A DNA stretch of 64,000 nucleotides from Campylobacter showae CSUNSWCD (GCF_000313615.1 NZ_AMZQ01000005.1:62001-126000); one strand, 5' to 3'. Shown: positions 26,575-34,573, counted from the first letter of the stretch. Numbers and translations: made by a program. The notes: generated from the sequence alone by a model not told the origin.

Positions 26575-27201
26575 TTACTCTAGCTCTTTTGCGCCGATTT
26601 TTGATTTTTTGCTTAGGCGTTTTACGTAAACGATATAAAGCGTAGTGAGCAGGCCGACGACGGCGAGTAGGGCGACAACGATGTGGCTAAACGCACTCTT
26701 GTCGTAGTTTTTGCCTAGATACCAGCCCACTGCTAGTAGTATAGCGACCCAGATGCCCGCACCAAGAGTCGTGTAGAGGCTAAATTTAAAAAGGTTCATC
26801 TTGGCAAGGCCAGCAGGCAGGCTGATATACTGGCGGATGCCCGGGATCAGGCGGCAGTTAAAGGTCGAAATTTCGCCGTGTCTTTTGAAAAACGCCTCAA
26901 ATTTTCGCATTTTTACCTTCGTGATGCCGACGTATTTGCCGTATTTTAGTACGAGTTCGCGACCGAAAAAGTAGCATAAATAGTAGTTAAACACTGCTCC
27001 TGCGAGACTGCCAGCCGTGCCTGCGCACCATGCCAGCACTAGACTCATCTGCCCTTGGTGCGCAAGGTAGCCCGCGGGTATCATCGCCACTTCGCTTGGA
27101 AACGGGAAAAACGAACTCTCTAAAAACATCATCAAAAATATGCCCGCATATCCCCACTCGCCGACGGTTTGGACGATAAAATTTATAAAATCGCCTAGCA
27201 T
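26575..27201 (-). CDS. DedA-family inner-membrane protein
   Basis: 208 residues, the SNARE-associated/DedA (VTT domain) family of membrane proteins that act in undecaprenyl-phosphate or phospholipid scrambling and membrane-potential homeostasis. Conserved features: [13 protein letters not shown] near 26-38 with the Glu and Pro of the re-entrant loop, GYLAHQG, and the family arginine stretch [17 protein letters not shown] at about 113-129. Four or five transmembrane segments and a basic C-terminus ([10 protein letters not shown]). Monocistronic: 357 bp of gene-free sequence lies upstream, and a hairpin lies downstream. Confidence 0.88.
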   Translation of the reverse strand: MLGDFINFIVQTVGEWGYAGIFLMMFLESSFFPFPSEVAMIPAGYLAHQGQMSLVLAWCAGTAGSLAGAVFNYYLCYFFGRELVLKYGKYVGITKVKMRKFEAFFKRHGEISTFNCRLIPGIRQYISLPAGLAKMNLFKFSLYTTLGAGIWVAILLAVGWYLGKNYDKSAFSHIVVALLAVVGLLTTLYIVYVKRLSKKSKIGAKELE

Positions 27202-27558
27202 TTTTCTCCTTAAATTTAAAATTATGATTTTAGCAAACTACGTTAAATTTTAGCTTTAGATGGGCGTAATTTGGGGTTAGGGCTGTCTGCGGCGATTAAA
27301 TTTAACGGCATTACGGGCGAGTTTTTAATTTGCTTGGAGGATAAATTTAGAAGATAAAGATTTGGGTTTAACCCGCGCCTTGATAAAGTTATCGAGTTTA
27401 AAAAGTGAGTCGCAGTTAAATTTGAACTCTAAATTTAACCGCGTCCGCTTGAGAGTCAAATTTGACGATAAAACCCAAATTTGACTCAAATTTTATCGAC
27501 CGACTTTAAAATCGGCCAAAAAGCTTCCGTCCTGCGCTAAAACGCAAGCGGCACGTAA
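27202..27558. other. Gene-free stretch with AAATTT words and a small hairpin
   Basis: No open reading frame with a plausible ribosome site is visible. The segment holds many AAATTT/TCAAATTTGA words, especially 27415-27495, and a stem CGATAAAA (27466-27473) / TTTTATCG (27491-27498) that lies just downstream of the metQ operon end and may act as its terminator. The dedA promoter should be near the left end, but I cannot place it. Confidence 0.5.
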
Positions 27559-28338
27559 TCAAAACACCGGCAGTATCGCTCCATCGTATCTTTTTAGGAT
27601 AAATTCCTTTGTCTCCGGGCTGGTTGCGGCTTTAACTAGGGCTTTGATTTTCGGGCTGTTTTCGTTGCCCGCTTTGACCGCGATGATGTTGGCGTACGGG
27701 CTTTCAGTGCCCTCGATGGCTAGCGAGTCTTTTTTGGGATTCATACCGATGTCAAGGACAAAGTTTGTGCTGATGGCGGCTAGATCGACTTCGTCCAGAG
27801 TGCGAGGTATCTGCGCACCCTCGAGCTCGACGAAATTTAAGTGCTTTGGATTTTTCACGATGTCTTTTGGTGTGGCGAGTTCGGCGCTTTTATCTAGCTC
27901 TATGAGGCCAGCTTTTTGCAGGATGTTTAGAGCGCGGTTGCCGTTAGTCGGATCGTAGGCGATCGCGACTTTAGCGCCGTCTTTTAGCTCGCTTAGGTTT
28001 TTTATCTTTTTTGAGTAGAAGCCCAGCGGCTCGAGATGTATCGCTGCGGCAGTTATCAAGGTCGTGCCCTTGGTTTCATTATGATTTTTTAGATACGGCC
28101 AGTGCTGAAAGAAATTCGCGTCCAAATCGCCGTCTTGCGTCGCTAAATTCGGGATCGAGTAGTCGTTTATCTCTTTGATGACTAGATCGTAGCCCTCTTT
28201 TGCTAGGACGGGTTTGATAAACTCCATGATTTCTGCGTGAGGTACAGGCGAGACGGCTACTACGATAGTGTGATCTTTATCTGCTGCATAGAGGTTAAAG
28301 GCTAGCGCCAAACTTGCTAAAATTTTAAAAACTTTCAT
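27559..28338 (-). CDS. MetQ-like methionine-binding protein, third paralogue
   Basis: Substrate-binding protein of the NlpA/MetQ family, 259 residues. Sec signal peptide (KILASLALAFNLYA) without a lipobox cysteine, so predicted soluble periplasmic rather than lipid-anchored. Family marks: VSPVPHAEIMEFIKPVL, DLDANFFQHWPYL, LEPLGFYSKKIKNL, IAYDPTNGNRALN. It delivers methionine or a related ligand to MetNI. Last of three tandem paralogues; the most divergent at the binding loops (FFQHWPYL instead of YFQHLPYL, ATPKDIVKNPKHL), so its ligand may differ. Confidence 0.85.
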   Translation of the reverse strand: MKVFKILASLALAFNLYAADKDHTIVVAVSPVPHAEIMEFIKPVLAKEGYDLVIKEINDYSIPNLATQDGDLDANFFQHWPYLKNHNETKGTTLITAAAIHLEPLGFYSKKIKNLSELKDGAKVAIAYDPTNGNRALNILQKAGLIELDKSAELATPKDIVKNPKHLNFVELEGAQIPRTLDEVDLAAISTNFVLDIGMNPKKDSLAIEGTESPYANIIAVKAGNENSPKIKALVKAATSPETKEFILKRYDGAILPVF

Positions 28339-28361
28339 TGTATTTTCCTTTTTTGTTTTGA

Positions 28362-28400
28362 AAAACGACGCTAAAAAGGTAAAAGCTTTTACGCCGTTTT
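28362..28400 (-). repeat. Intercistronic hairpin repeat, copy 2 (before third metQ)
   Basis: A 39-bp element matching the copy at 29326-29364 at 38 of 39 positions. It contains the perfect palindrome GTAAAAGCTTTTAC (28379-28392) flanked by AAAACGACG and CGCCGTTTT arms. It ends about 23 bases before the ATG of the third metQ, just ahead of its ribosome site. It could be a partial terminator, a processing site or an mRNA-stabilising stem. Confidence 0.7.
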
Positions 28401-28531
28401 GTTTTTGGAGATTTTTCTCGACTATTTTTCTTTATTTAGCCAAATTTGAGCCATAAAATTTAGGTAAAAAACGCCTATGGCGATTTTTAATACTAAAATT
28501 TACGATGGCAAACGAGTCAAATTTGACGCGA

Positions 28532-29305
28532 TCAGAAGCTCGGTATAACCGCGCCTTGATAGCGCTTTATGATAAAGTCTTTAACCTCGGGAGTTAGTAT
28601 CGCTTTATCTAAAGCCTTGATTTTTGGGTTGTTTCCGTTGCCGGCCTTAGTCGCTACATAGTTGGTGTACGGGCTGTCTTTATCCTCGAGGATTAGCGCA
28701 TCTTTGGTTGGTTGGAGGCCGACGTCTAGGGCGTAGTTTACGTTGATAAAGGCTAGTGCGACGTCATCGAGAGAGCGGGGCGTCTGTGCGGACTCCATCT
28801 CTTTAAATTTGAGATTTTTCGGGTTTTCTATGATATCGAGCGGGGATTTGTATTCGTCATCTTTAGCCTTTACGATGCCCGCTTTTTCTAGCAAATTTAT
28901 AGAGCGGGTCGAGTCTGCGGCGTTGTTTGAGATAGCGATGATATCGCCGTTTTTTAGCTCGCCAAGGCTTTTTATCTTTTTAGAATACGCACCCATAGGC
29001 TCGACGTGTACGCCCACAGTTGGTACGATGTGGGTGCCGTTGTCTTTGTTAAACGACTTCATATACGGTAGGCCCTGGAAGTAGTTTGCGTCGAGTTCGC
29101 CGTTTTCGACGGCGAGGTTTGGTATCACGTAGTCGTTAAAGATTTTAACTTCGAGCTTGTAGCCTTCTTTTTCTAGTATCGGCTTTACGACCTCTTCTAA
29201 GATCTCTGCGTGAGGTACGGGAGATGCGCCTACGGTGATGGTTTTGTCGCTAGCATACAGGCCGCTAGCTAGAAGCGCGCCAAGAAGTATTTTTGAAAAT
29301 TGCAT
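28532..29305 (-). CDS. MetQ-like methionine-binding protein, second paralogue
   Basis: 257 residues, NlpA/MetQ family. Signal peptide KILLGALLASGLYA with no lipobox cysteine, so a soluble periplasmic protein. Family marks: GASPVPHAEILEEV, ELDANYFQGLPYM, VEPMGAYSKKIKSLGEL and AISNNAADSTRSINLLEKAG; the last replaces the usual NDPTNxxRAL motif with NNAADSTRSI, which lines the binding cleft. That change suggests altered ligand range relative to the first paralogue. Middle gene of the three-gene cluster, separated from each neighbour by a 39-bp hairpin repeat, with a good ribosome site (AAAGGAATAATA). Confidence 0.85.
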   Translation of the reverse strand: MQFSKILLGALLASGLYASDKTITVGASPVPHAEILEEVVKPILEKEGYKLEVKIFNDYVIPNLAVENGELDANYFQGLPYMKSFNKDNGTHIVPTVGVHVEPMGAYSKKIKSLGELKNGDIIAISNNAADSTRSINLLEKAGIVKAKDDEYKSPLDIIENPKNLKFKEMESAQTPRSLDDVALAFINVNYALDVGLQPTKDALILEDKDSPYTNYVATKAGNGNNPKIKALDKAILTPEVKDFIIKRYQGAVIPSF

Positions 29306-29325
29306 TATTATTCCTTTTTTGATAA

Positions 29326-29364
29326 AAAACGGCGCTAAAAAGGTAAAAGCTTTTACGCCGTTTT
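29326..29364 (-). repeat. Intercistronic hairpin repeat, copy 1 (before second metQ)
   Basis: 39-bp element with outer arms AAAACGGCG (29326-29334) and CGCCGTTTT (29356-29364), a perfect 9-bp stem, and inner palindrome GTAAAAGCTTTTAC (29343-29356). It ends about 20 bases before the ATG of the second metQ. Almost identical to the copy before the third metQ, although the genes themselves have diverged much more. Confidence 0.75.
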
Positions 29365-29456
29365 ATTTTAATAGCGGTCTCTAAACTAAATTTGGATTCG
29401 TCGTTTTGCTAAATTTGCCCGTGCCGCTAAATTTGAGCGGGCGGAGTTAAATTTGA

Positions 29457-30230
29457 TTAAAACGTCGGGATTATCGCGCCTTTATATTTTTCCTCGATGA
29501 ATTTCTTTACCTCCGGGCTTGTTACGGCTTTATCTAGAGCTTTGATTTTCGGGCTATTTTCTTTACCGACTTTGACCACGACGTAGTTGGTGTACGGACT
29601 ATCTTTGCTCTCAAGCACGAGCGCGTCTTTTGTCGGGTTTAGGTTGGCGTTTAGAGCGTAGTTCGTGTTGATAACTGCGATAGTAACGTCATCTAGCGTA
29701 CGAGGAACTTGAGCGGTCTCGATCTCTTCAAATTTTAGCTTTTTTGGGTTTTCCGTGATATCAAGCGGAGTTTTTAGAGGGTTGTCGTTTAGCTTGATAA
29801 GACCTGCGCTAGCTAGCACGTCAAGTGCGCGGCTCTCGTTTGTCGGATCGTTTGGTATCGCTACGGTGCTGCCGTCTTTTAGCTCTTTGATATCTTTTAT
29901 CTTTTTAGAGTAAACACCCATAGGCTCGAGGTGAACGCCTACGGTTTTAACTAGATGAGTGCCTTTGTTTTTGTTAAATTCCTCAAGATACGGCAGGTGC
30001 TGGAAGTAGTTAGCGTCTAGATCGCCGTCTTCGGTGGCTAAATTTGGAGTAGAGTAGTCGTTAAATTCTTTGATCTCAAGAGTAAAGCCATCTTTTGCAA
30101 GGATTGGTTTTACGACTTCTAAAATTTCAGCGTGCGGAACCGGCGTAGCGCCTACGACGATTTTCTCGGCTGCATTTGCTGCGACTGTTAGGCTTAGAGC
30201 GACTAGAGAGTATTTGAGTAGATTTTTCAT
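29457..30230 (-). CDS. metQ: MetQ-like methionine-binding protein, first paralogue
   Basis: 257 residues, NlpA/MetQ family, the copy closest to the family norm. Signal peptide KYSLVALSLTVAANA/AE, no lipobox cysteine. Motifs: GATPVPHAEILEVVKPIL, DLDANYFQHLPYL, HLEPMGVYSKKIKD, IPNDPTNESRALD, QVPRTLDDVTIAVI, the last two forming the ligand cleft. It should bind L-methionine (and perhaps D-Met or Met peptides) for MetNI. First gene of the metQ cluster; its ribosome site AAGGATAT can be sequestered by a complementary segment upstream, within a leader that also encodes a Met-rich peptide. Confidence 0.88.
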   Translation of the reverse strand: MKNLLKYSLVALSLTVAANAAEKIVVGATPVPHAEILEVVKPILAKDGFTLEIKEFNDYSTPNLATEDGDLDANYFQHLPYLEEFNKNKGTHLVKTVGVHLEPMGVYSKKIKDIKELKDGSTVAIPNDPTNESRALDVLASAGLIKLNDNPLKTPLDITENPKKLKFEEIETAQVPRTLDDVTIAVINTNYALNANLNPTKDALVLESKDSPYTNYVVVKVGKENSPKIKALDKAVTSPEVKKFIEEKYKGAIIPTF

Positions 30231-30233
30231 TTT

Positions 30234-30343
30234 ATATCCTTTTTAAAATTTGGCTAGCATTTAAAAAAGGATATGAGCGGAGGCTCAAATTTCTTTTTAA
30301 ATGCTTAGCAAGACTAAGCGCTTAAAAAGAAATTTGCGCTTAG
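30234..30343 (-). promoter_or_regulatory. metQ leader with competing hairpins, putative attenuator
   Basis: Three structures are readable on the minus-strand transcript. (1) AAATTTCTTTTTAA (complementary arms at 30322-30335 and 30287-30300), a 14-bp perfect stem topped by a CTAAGC/GCTTAG stem (30314-30319, 30303-30308). (2) An alternative pairing in which 30314-30321 (CTAAGCGC) pairs with 30336-30343 (GCGCTTAG), the segment right after the leader-peptide stop; it cannot form together with the tip of (1). (3) An 11-bp perfect stem between 30264-30274 and 30234-30244 that covers the metQ ribosome site. Mutually exclusive pairings beside a small ORF and over the ribosome site are the hallmarks of attenuation. 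No experiment supports it yet. Confidence 0.55.
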
Positions 30344-30345
30344 CG

Positions 30346-30405
30346 TTAGTCTTTCGACGACTTAAGTTGAGTGAAGCGACGCATTTCGCACATATCTGAT
30401 TTCAT
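30346..30405 (-). CDS. 19-residue leader peptide upstream of metQ
   Basis: ATG at 30405-30403 preceded by AAAGGAT at good spacing opens a 19-codon frame: MKSDMCEMRRFTQLKSSKD, then TAA. Three of the first eight codons are Met and one is Cys. It lies between the promoter (-10 TACAAT, 30445-30440) and the hairpins that control access to the metQ ribosome site. By analogy with amino-acid leader peptides, translation speed through the Met/Cys codons could set which hairpin forms. It could also be a coincidental ORF; the strong ribosome site and position argue against this. Confidence 0.5.
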   Translation of the reverse strand: MKSDMCEMRRFTQLKSSKD

Positions 30406-30439
30406 TTTCTATCCTTTCTTTGTAAAATTAATTTCGCGC

Positions 30440-30445
30440 ATTGTA
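30440..30445 (-). promoter_or_regulatory. -10 box of the metQ leader transcript
   Basis: On the minus strand TACAAT follows a T/A-rich tract (TTTTTTTTTAAACTTTTTTT), the usual Campylobacter sigma-70 arrangement. Transcription would begin near 30433, some 28 bases before the leader-peptide ATG, giving a metQ leader of about 200 nt. This places the metQ cluster under its own promoter, downstream of arsR. Confidence 0.5.
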
Positions 30446-30482
30446 AATAAAAAAAGTTTAAAAAAAAATAAATTTTAGGAAT

Positions 30483-30818
30483 TTATCTTAGACTTTTTAT
30501 GACGCCTCTTGCATTTTCTGAGTTTTTGGCTGCTTTTTCCTCTAAAATATTTTTTAAACATTCCAAAAAATTTGGCAAACAGCAAATATCAACCGAGTAA
30601 AAAACATTAAGTCCGGACTTCTCGCTTTTTAAAATTCCCCCATTTTTTAATACCCCAAGATGCTTTGAAACCGTTGTTTGTTCTTTGTTTAAAAGCTCGC
30701 AAATTTCACCTACGCTCATCTTTTTTTCACCTAAAATCTCAACTATCCCAATCCTAAGAGGATGAGCTAAAACTCTCATAAATTCGCTTTTTAGCGCAAG
30801 AATATCAACATATTGCAT
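30483..30818 (-). CDS. arsR: ArsR-family metalloregulator
   Basis: Winged-helix repressor of 111 residues. The DNA-binding helix-turn-helix is LLNKEQTTVSKHLGVLKNGG (about 43-62). Cysteines at 40, 79, 80 and 87; the Cys79-Cys80 pair with Cys87 (SVDICCLPNFLEC) forms a plausible trithiolate site for As(III), Sb(III) or an organoarsenical, at the C-terminal dimer interface rather than the alpha-3 helix. Divergent from arsP, with a shared 101-bp promoter region. It should repress arsP (and itself) until the metalloid binds. The metal specificity is inferred from the partner permease. Confidence 0.87.
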   Translation of the reverse strand: MQYVDILALKSEFMRVLAHPLRIGIVEILGEKKMSVGEICELLNKEQTTVSKHLGVLKNGGILKSEKSGLNVFYSVDICCLPNFLECLKNILEEKAAKNSENARGVIKSLR

Positions 30819-30865
30819 TTTTATACCTTTTTTATGATTTTAACTTAAAAGAGCTAAATTTATAC

Positions 30866-30894
30866 TTGACTATATTCCTATATTAGTATATAAT
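30866..30894 (+). promoter_or_regulatory. arsP promoter with canonical -35 and -10, overlapping ArsR operator
   Basis: TTGACT (30866-30871), 17-bp spacer, TATAAT (30889-30894): a textbook sigma-70 promoter. Campylobacter promoters usually lack a -35, so this looks foreign. CTATATT is directly repeated at 30870-30876 and 30878-30884 inside the spacer, an AT-rich zone where ArsR is likely to bind. Confidence 0.65.
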
Positions 30895-30919
30895 CATATA
30901 AAAAATTTAAAGGTAAAAA

Positions 30920-31879
30920 ATGCTCGATCTTTTTAATCAACACAATATATTTGAGTTTATCAAATTTTTCATACTTTATTTTACAGAGATTTCACTACTA
31001 TTTTTTTGCGTCTCTTTTTTAGTATTTATCGTATCTGAAAAATTTAGTCAAAAACTCAAAAAACACCTTATAAGCACAAGAATTTCAAGCTTTATCAAGG
31101 CGTTTTTGGTTGGCGCAATTACGCCGTTTTGTTCGTGCTCTACTATACCGCTTTTAAATGGGTTTTTAAAAAGCGGCGTATCGCTTGGCGTTAGTAGCGT
31201 ATTTTTGTTAAGCTCTCCGCTTGTTAATCCTGTAATTTTAACGCTTCTTTTTATGAGCTTTGGGTTTAAATTTGGCATTATTTATTTTACAGTCATTTTC
31301 ATCTCATCGCTTGCTTTTGGTCTTTTGTTATCAAAAGCAGATCAAAATCTATTTTTAAAAGATGATTTTTTAAAACCAAAATTTAGCCCAAACAATCCAA
31401 CTAAAAGTTTTGTTTTTACACCCGTTAATCAGACGCAAGCTTGTTCTTGCAAGGATATAAAAAATAGTAAAAATATTTACAAAATGGCGCTTTTAAACTC
31501 GGTAAAAGAGTATAAAAAGCTATTTTATTACATACTGCTTGCGATGTTTATCGGCGCCGCTATGCACGGATTTGTTCCGCAAAAGCTTATCTCAAACTAT
31601 CTTGGTTCTAGCGACATCACCTCGATATTTATTTCGGCATTTTTTGGAATTTTACTCTATGTTAGAGTAGAAGCGCTAGTGCCAATTGGCTTAGCGCTTC
31701 TTACCTCGGGTGCTAGCGCGGCCGCATTTGGAGCGTTTGTAATAACGGCGGCAGGGGTTAGCCTGCCGGAAATCATACTTCTTAATAGGTTTTTTAAGCC
31801 AAAATTTATGGCAATTTTTATCGCTTTTATCTTATGTGTAGCATTAGCATTTGCAATGTTTTTAAAATCATTTTTTTGA
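30920..31879 (+). CDS. arsP: ArsP-like organoarsenical efflux permease
   Basis: Inner-membrane permease of 319 residues, DUF318/ArsP family, about eight transmembrane segments. The family signature TPFCSCSTIP at 68-77 holds Cys71 and Cys73 in the membrane, the pair tied to trivalent organoarsenic transport in Campylobacter ArsP. A cytosolic loop carries a further CSC (about 174-176). It would expel methylarsenite or reduced aromatic arsenicals. Paired divergently with arsR. Its end overlaps the convergent metI end by 12 bp, and the AT-rich composition differs from the surrounding met genes, consistent with insertion into this locus. A related permease for other metals (DUF318 is broad) is the main alternative. 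Confidence 0.8.
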   Translation: MLDLFNQHNIFEFIKFFILYFTEISLLFFCVSFLVFIVSEKFSQKLKKHLISTRISSFIKAFLVGAITPFCSCSTIPLLNGFLKSGVSLGVSSVFLLSSPLVNPVILTLLFMSFGFKFGIIYFTVIFISSLAFGLLLSKADQNLFLKDDFLKPKFSPNNPTKSFVFTPVNQTQACSCKDIKNSKNIYKMALLNSVKEYKKLFYYILLAMFIGAAMHGFVPQKLISNYLGSSDITSIFISAFFGILLYVRVEALVPIGLALLTSGASAAAFGAFVITAAGVSLPEIILLNRFFKPKFMAIFIAFILCVALAFAMFLKSFF

Positions 31880-32557
31880 AATTTTATAGAGATAGTTGCC
31901 TAAAATTTGAAAAATTTGCACCATTATGATGAGAATAACCACGGTATAAAGCATGATATCTGGGCGAAATCTCTGATAGCCGTAGTTTATAGCGACAGAT
32001 CCTAGTCCGCCACCGCCAACTGCGCCAGCCATCGCCGAAAAGCCGATATTTACGATAAGCGTTAGTGTAAATGCCGAGATGATGCCAGGAAGCGCCTCAA
32101 CAAACATCACGCGAAAAATGATCTGAAATTTTGAGCTACCAAAGCTTTGCGCAGCTTCGATGATGCCTTTATCAACCTCTTTTAGCGCATTTTCAATGAG
32201 CCTTGCGACAAAGGGAGCCGCTCCGATAGTTAGCGGAACGATCGCAGCAGTCGTGCCGATACTGGTGCCCACGATCAGGCGCGTGAGCGGGAAAAGCACA
32301 ATGATGAGGATGATAAAAGGAAAGCTCCTTAGCGTATTTACCGTGATATCAAGCGCGATAAATAGCGGCTTGTTTGGCTTTAGACCGTCCTGCGCGGAAA
32401 GAACGAGCAAGATAGCGGGCACTAGACCTATGAGAAACGCTAAAAGCGTCGAAACCACGCTCATATAAAGCGTCTCGCCGATAGCCGGTAGCAAAATGCG
32501 CTCGAAAACGTCGGGAAATTTAGAAAAATCTATGCCAAACATCACGCCACCTCCCAC
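31868..32557 (-). CDS. metI: Methionine ABC transporter permease
   Basis: Membrane subunit of the MetNIQ importer, 229 residues with five transmembrane segments. The EAA coupling motif is at [18 protein letters not shown] (about 134-151), and the family motif [24 protein letters not shown] follows. It forms the dimeric channel that receives methionine from MetQ. Overlaps metN by 16 bp, so it is translated together with it. The expected downstream partner metQ is separated by the inserted arsR/arsP pair; this end overlaps the convergent arsP. Confidence 0.92.
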   Translation of the reverse strand: MGGGVMFGIDFSKFPDVFERILLPAIGETLYMSVVSTLLAFLIGLVPAILLVLSAQDGLKPNKPLFIALDITVNTLRSFPFIILIIVLFPLTRLIVGTSIGTTAAIVPLTIGAAPFVARLIENALKEVDKGIIEAAQSFGSSKFQIIFRVMFVEALPGIISAFTLTLIVNIGFSAMAGAVGGGGLGSVAINYGYQRFRPDIMLYTVVILIIMVQIFQILGNYLYKISKK

Positions 32558-33498
32558 AATACGCCGCTTTGCTTGATATACTCGGTCACGCGCGCTTCGT
32601 CTTTTGGATCGACGTTGATGACGAGCGAGCCAAGTACGTTTTCGTTTAGCTTTTCAAGCTTGCCCCAGACGATGTTAAAGTCGATGTTTAGCGTGCGCGC
32701 CATATGCGTGATGACGCTGTTTTGCGCGACTTCTTTTGGGAAAAAGAGCCTGATATTTACGCCCTCGCTCGGCAAAATTTCATCCTCGCCGAGGAATTCC
32801 TTCATCTTTTCATCTGGCTTTAAAAATAGCTCCTCAATCGTGCCGCTACCGATTATCTTGCCGCTTTCTAGTAGCACTGCGCGGCGCGCGATGCTTTTTA
32901 CGACCTCCATCTCGTGCGTGACCAAAACGACGCTGATATTTAGCGTTTGATTGATCTGTTTTAAAAGCTCGAGTATAGAATTTGTCGTGTTTGGATCAAG
33001 TGCCGAGGTCGCCTCGTCGGAGAGTAAAATTTTGGGACTTAACGCAAGCGCGCGGGCGATAGCGACTCGTTGTTTTTGCCCGCCGCTTAGTTCGCCCGGG
33101 TAGCTTGCCGCCTTGTTTGCAAGACCTACGAGTTCTAGTAGTTCGCTCACTCTTTTTTTGATATCGCTGTCTGAGTAACCCCAAAATTTAAGCGGAGTCG
33201 CGACGTTTTCAAACGCCGTTTTTCTAGCCATCAGCGCAAAGTGCTGAAATATCATCCCCACGTCGCGCCTAAGCTCTCTTAGTTCTCTATCTCTTAGCGC
33301 CGAAATTTCTTTGTCAAATACCTTTAGGCTGCCGCTTTGATAGTCCTCTAGGCCGTTTATGCAGCGCAGCAGCGTACTTTTACCCGCGCCGCTGTGGCCG
33401 ACGATGGCAAAAATTTCGCCCTGTTTCACCTCTAGGCTCACATCGTCGATCACGCATGTCTTGCCGTAAAATTTCTTTAAATTTTCTATCTTTATCAC
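32542..33498 (-). CDS. metN: Methionine ABC transporter ATPase
   Basis: ATPase subunit of MetNIQ, 318 residues. Walker [10 protein letters not shown] (about 34-42), signature LSGGQKQR, Walker [14 protein letters not shown]. The C-terminal NIL domain (about 245-318: [22 protein letters not shown] and [16 protein letters not shown]) binds methionine and causes trans-inhibition when cytoplasmic Met is high, so import is self-limiting. Follows ddh by 30 bp and overlaps metI by 16 bp. Confidence 0.94.
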   Translation of the reverse strand: MIKIENLKKFYGKTCVIDDVSLEVKQGEIFAIVGHSGAGKSTLLRCINGLEDYQSGSLKVFDKEISALRDRELRELRRDVGMIFQHFALMARKTAFENVATPLKFWGYSDSDIKKRVSELLELVGLANKAASYPGELSGGQKQRVAIARALALSPKILLSDEATSALDPNTTNSILELLKQINQTLNISVVLVTHEMEVVKSIARRAVLLESGKIIGSGTIEELFLKPDEKMKEFLGEDEILPSEGVNIRLFFPKEVAQNSVITHMARTLNIDFNIVWGKLEKLNENVLGSLVINVDPKDEARVTEYIKQSGVLWEVA

Positions 33499-33528
33499 TA
33501 ATTTTCCTTGTTTTTAAAACCGCTTAAT

Positions 33529-34515
33529 TTATAAAATTTCACGCCGTAGCTCATCGGCGCTCTTTGGCGAAAGAAGCGCCGGAGCGATGTCAAACACACT
33601 AAATGCGCCACTCTCACCTCTTTGCGCCAAACGATAGGCTGCTCTGGCGTAGGCAACGAGCACACTAGCGGTAAATTCGGGATTTGAGTCAAGCTTTAGC
33701 GAAAACTCGATCAAATGTTTGTTTTCGCCGCGCTCGTCCGTCGCTCCGCTTCGCAAAACAAATCCTCCGTGAGGGATGCCGCCATGCTCCTTTTTGAGCG
33801 TTTCAAGACTTACGAAATGCACGCTCGTGTCGTAGTCGGCGAAGTAATTGGGCATCGTTTTTATCTCTTTTTCGATGCGCGCTTTATCGGCGCCCTCTTC
33901 GGCTACGACATAGCACTCGCGCAGGTGTTTTTCGCGCGTAGTTAAATTTGGGTTTTCGCCCGCGCGGACTCGCTCCAAGGCGCTTTCTATCGGTACGGTG
34001 TATTGGCGCGCATCCACGACGCCCTCGATCCTGCGGATAGCGTCTGAGTGGCCTTGACTCACGCCTTTGCCCCAAAACGTGTAGCTGCTGCCGTTTTCTA
34101 GCACACTCTCGCCAAATAGTCTATTTAAAGAAAATAGCCCCGGATCCCAGCCAACGGCGATGATGCCTACGTTTCCGCCTTTTTTAGCGGCGGCGTCTAC
34201 CGCGGCGAAGTGCTCAGGGATTTTCGCGTGCGTATCGAAGCTATCGACGACGTTAAATTCCTTTGCAAACTCGGGCGTCTGAGTCGGCAGATCCGTCGCG
34301 CTACCGCCGCAAAGAACTAAAACGTCAAATTCGCCCTTGTGCGCTAAAATTTCATCCGCGCTAAATACAGGTGCGCCGCATGTTTTTACTTCGATTGGAT
34401 TTCTGCGACTAAAAACTGCCAAAAGCTCTAAATCCTTGCTATTTTGCGCAGCAAGCTCTACGCCGCGACCTAAATTTCCATATCCTAAAACTGCTATTTT
34501 TATTTTTTCGCTCAT
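33529..34515 (-). CDS. ddh: meso-diaminopimelate D-dehydrogenase
   Basis: NADPH-dependent enzyme (EC 1.4.1.16) that makes meso-DAP directly from tetrahydrodipicolinate and ammonia, bypassing the acylated branch of lysine synthesis; it can also run in the reverse direction. 328 residues, normal length. N-terminal Rossmann start IAVLGYGNLGRG, FSRRNP cofactor loop, DSFDTHAKIPEH, VGWDPGLFSLNRLF and GKGVSQGHSDAIRR in the substrate domain, HGGFVLRSG near the C-terminus. It leads the ddh-metN-metI unit, linking DAP/lysine and methionine, both from the aspartate pathway. Few epsilonproteobacteria are expected to use Ddh, so transfer is possible. Confidence 0.9.
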   Translation of the reverse strand: MSEKIKIAVLGYGNLGRGVELAAQNSKDLELLAVFSRRNPIEVKTCGAPVFSADEILAHKGEFDVLVLCGGSATDLPTQTPEFAKEFNVVDSFDTHAKIPEHFAAVDAAAKKGGNVGIIAVGWDPGLFSLNRLFGESVLENGSSYTFWGKGVSQGHSDAIRRIEGVVDARQYTVPIESALERVRAGENPNLTTREKHLRECYVVAEEGADKARIEKEIKTMPNYFADYDTSVHFVSLETLKKEHGGIPHGGFVLRSGATDERGENKHLIEFSLKLDSNPEFTASVLVAYARAAYRLAQRGESGAFSVFDIAPALLSPKSADELRREIL

Positions 34516-34573
34516 TTTTTATCCTTCAAATTTTAAAATTTAGCGCGTAAAACGGCGCGCTGCCGATGAATTT

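Noticed and set aside
30264-30335. SAM or other known riboswitch upstream of metQ
   Set aside because: No SAM-box core is recognisable, and the structure is explained better by simple long stems plus a leader ORF.
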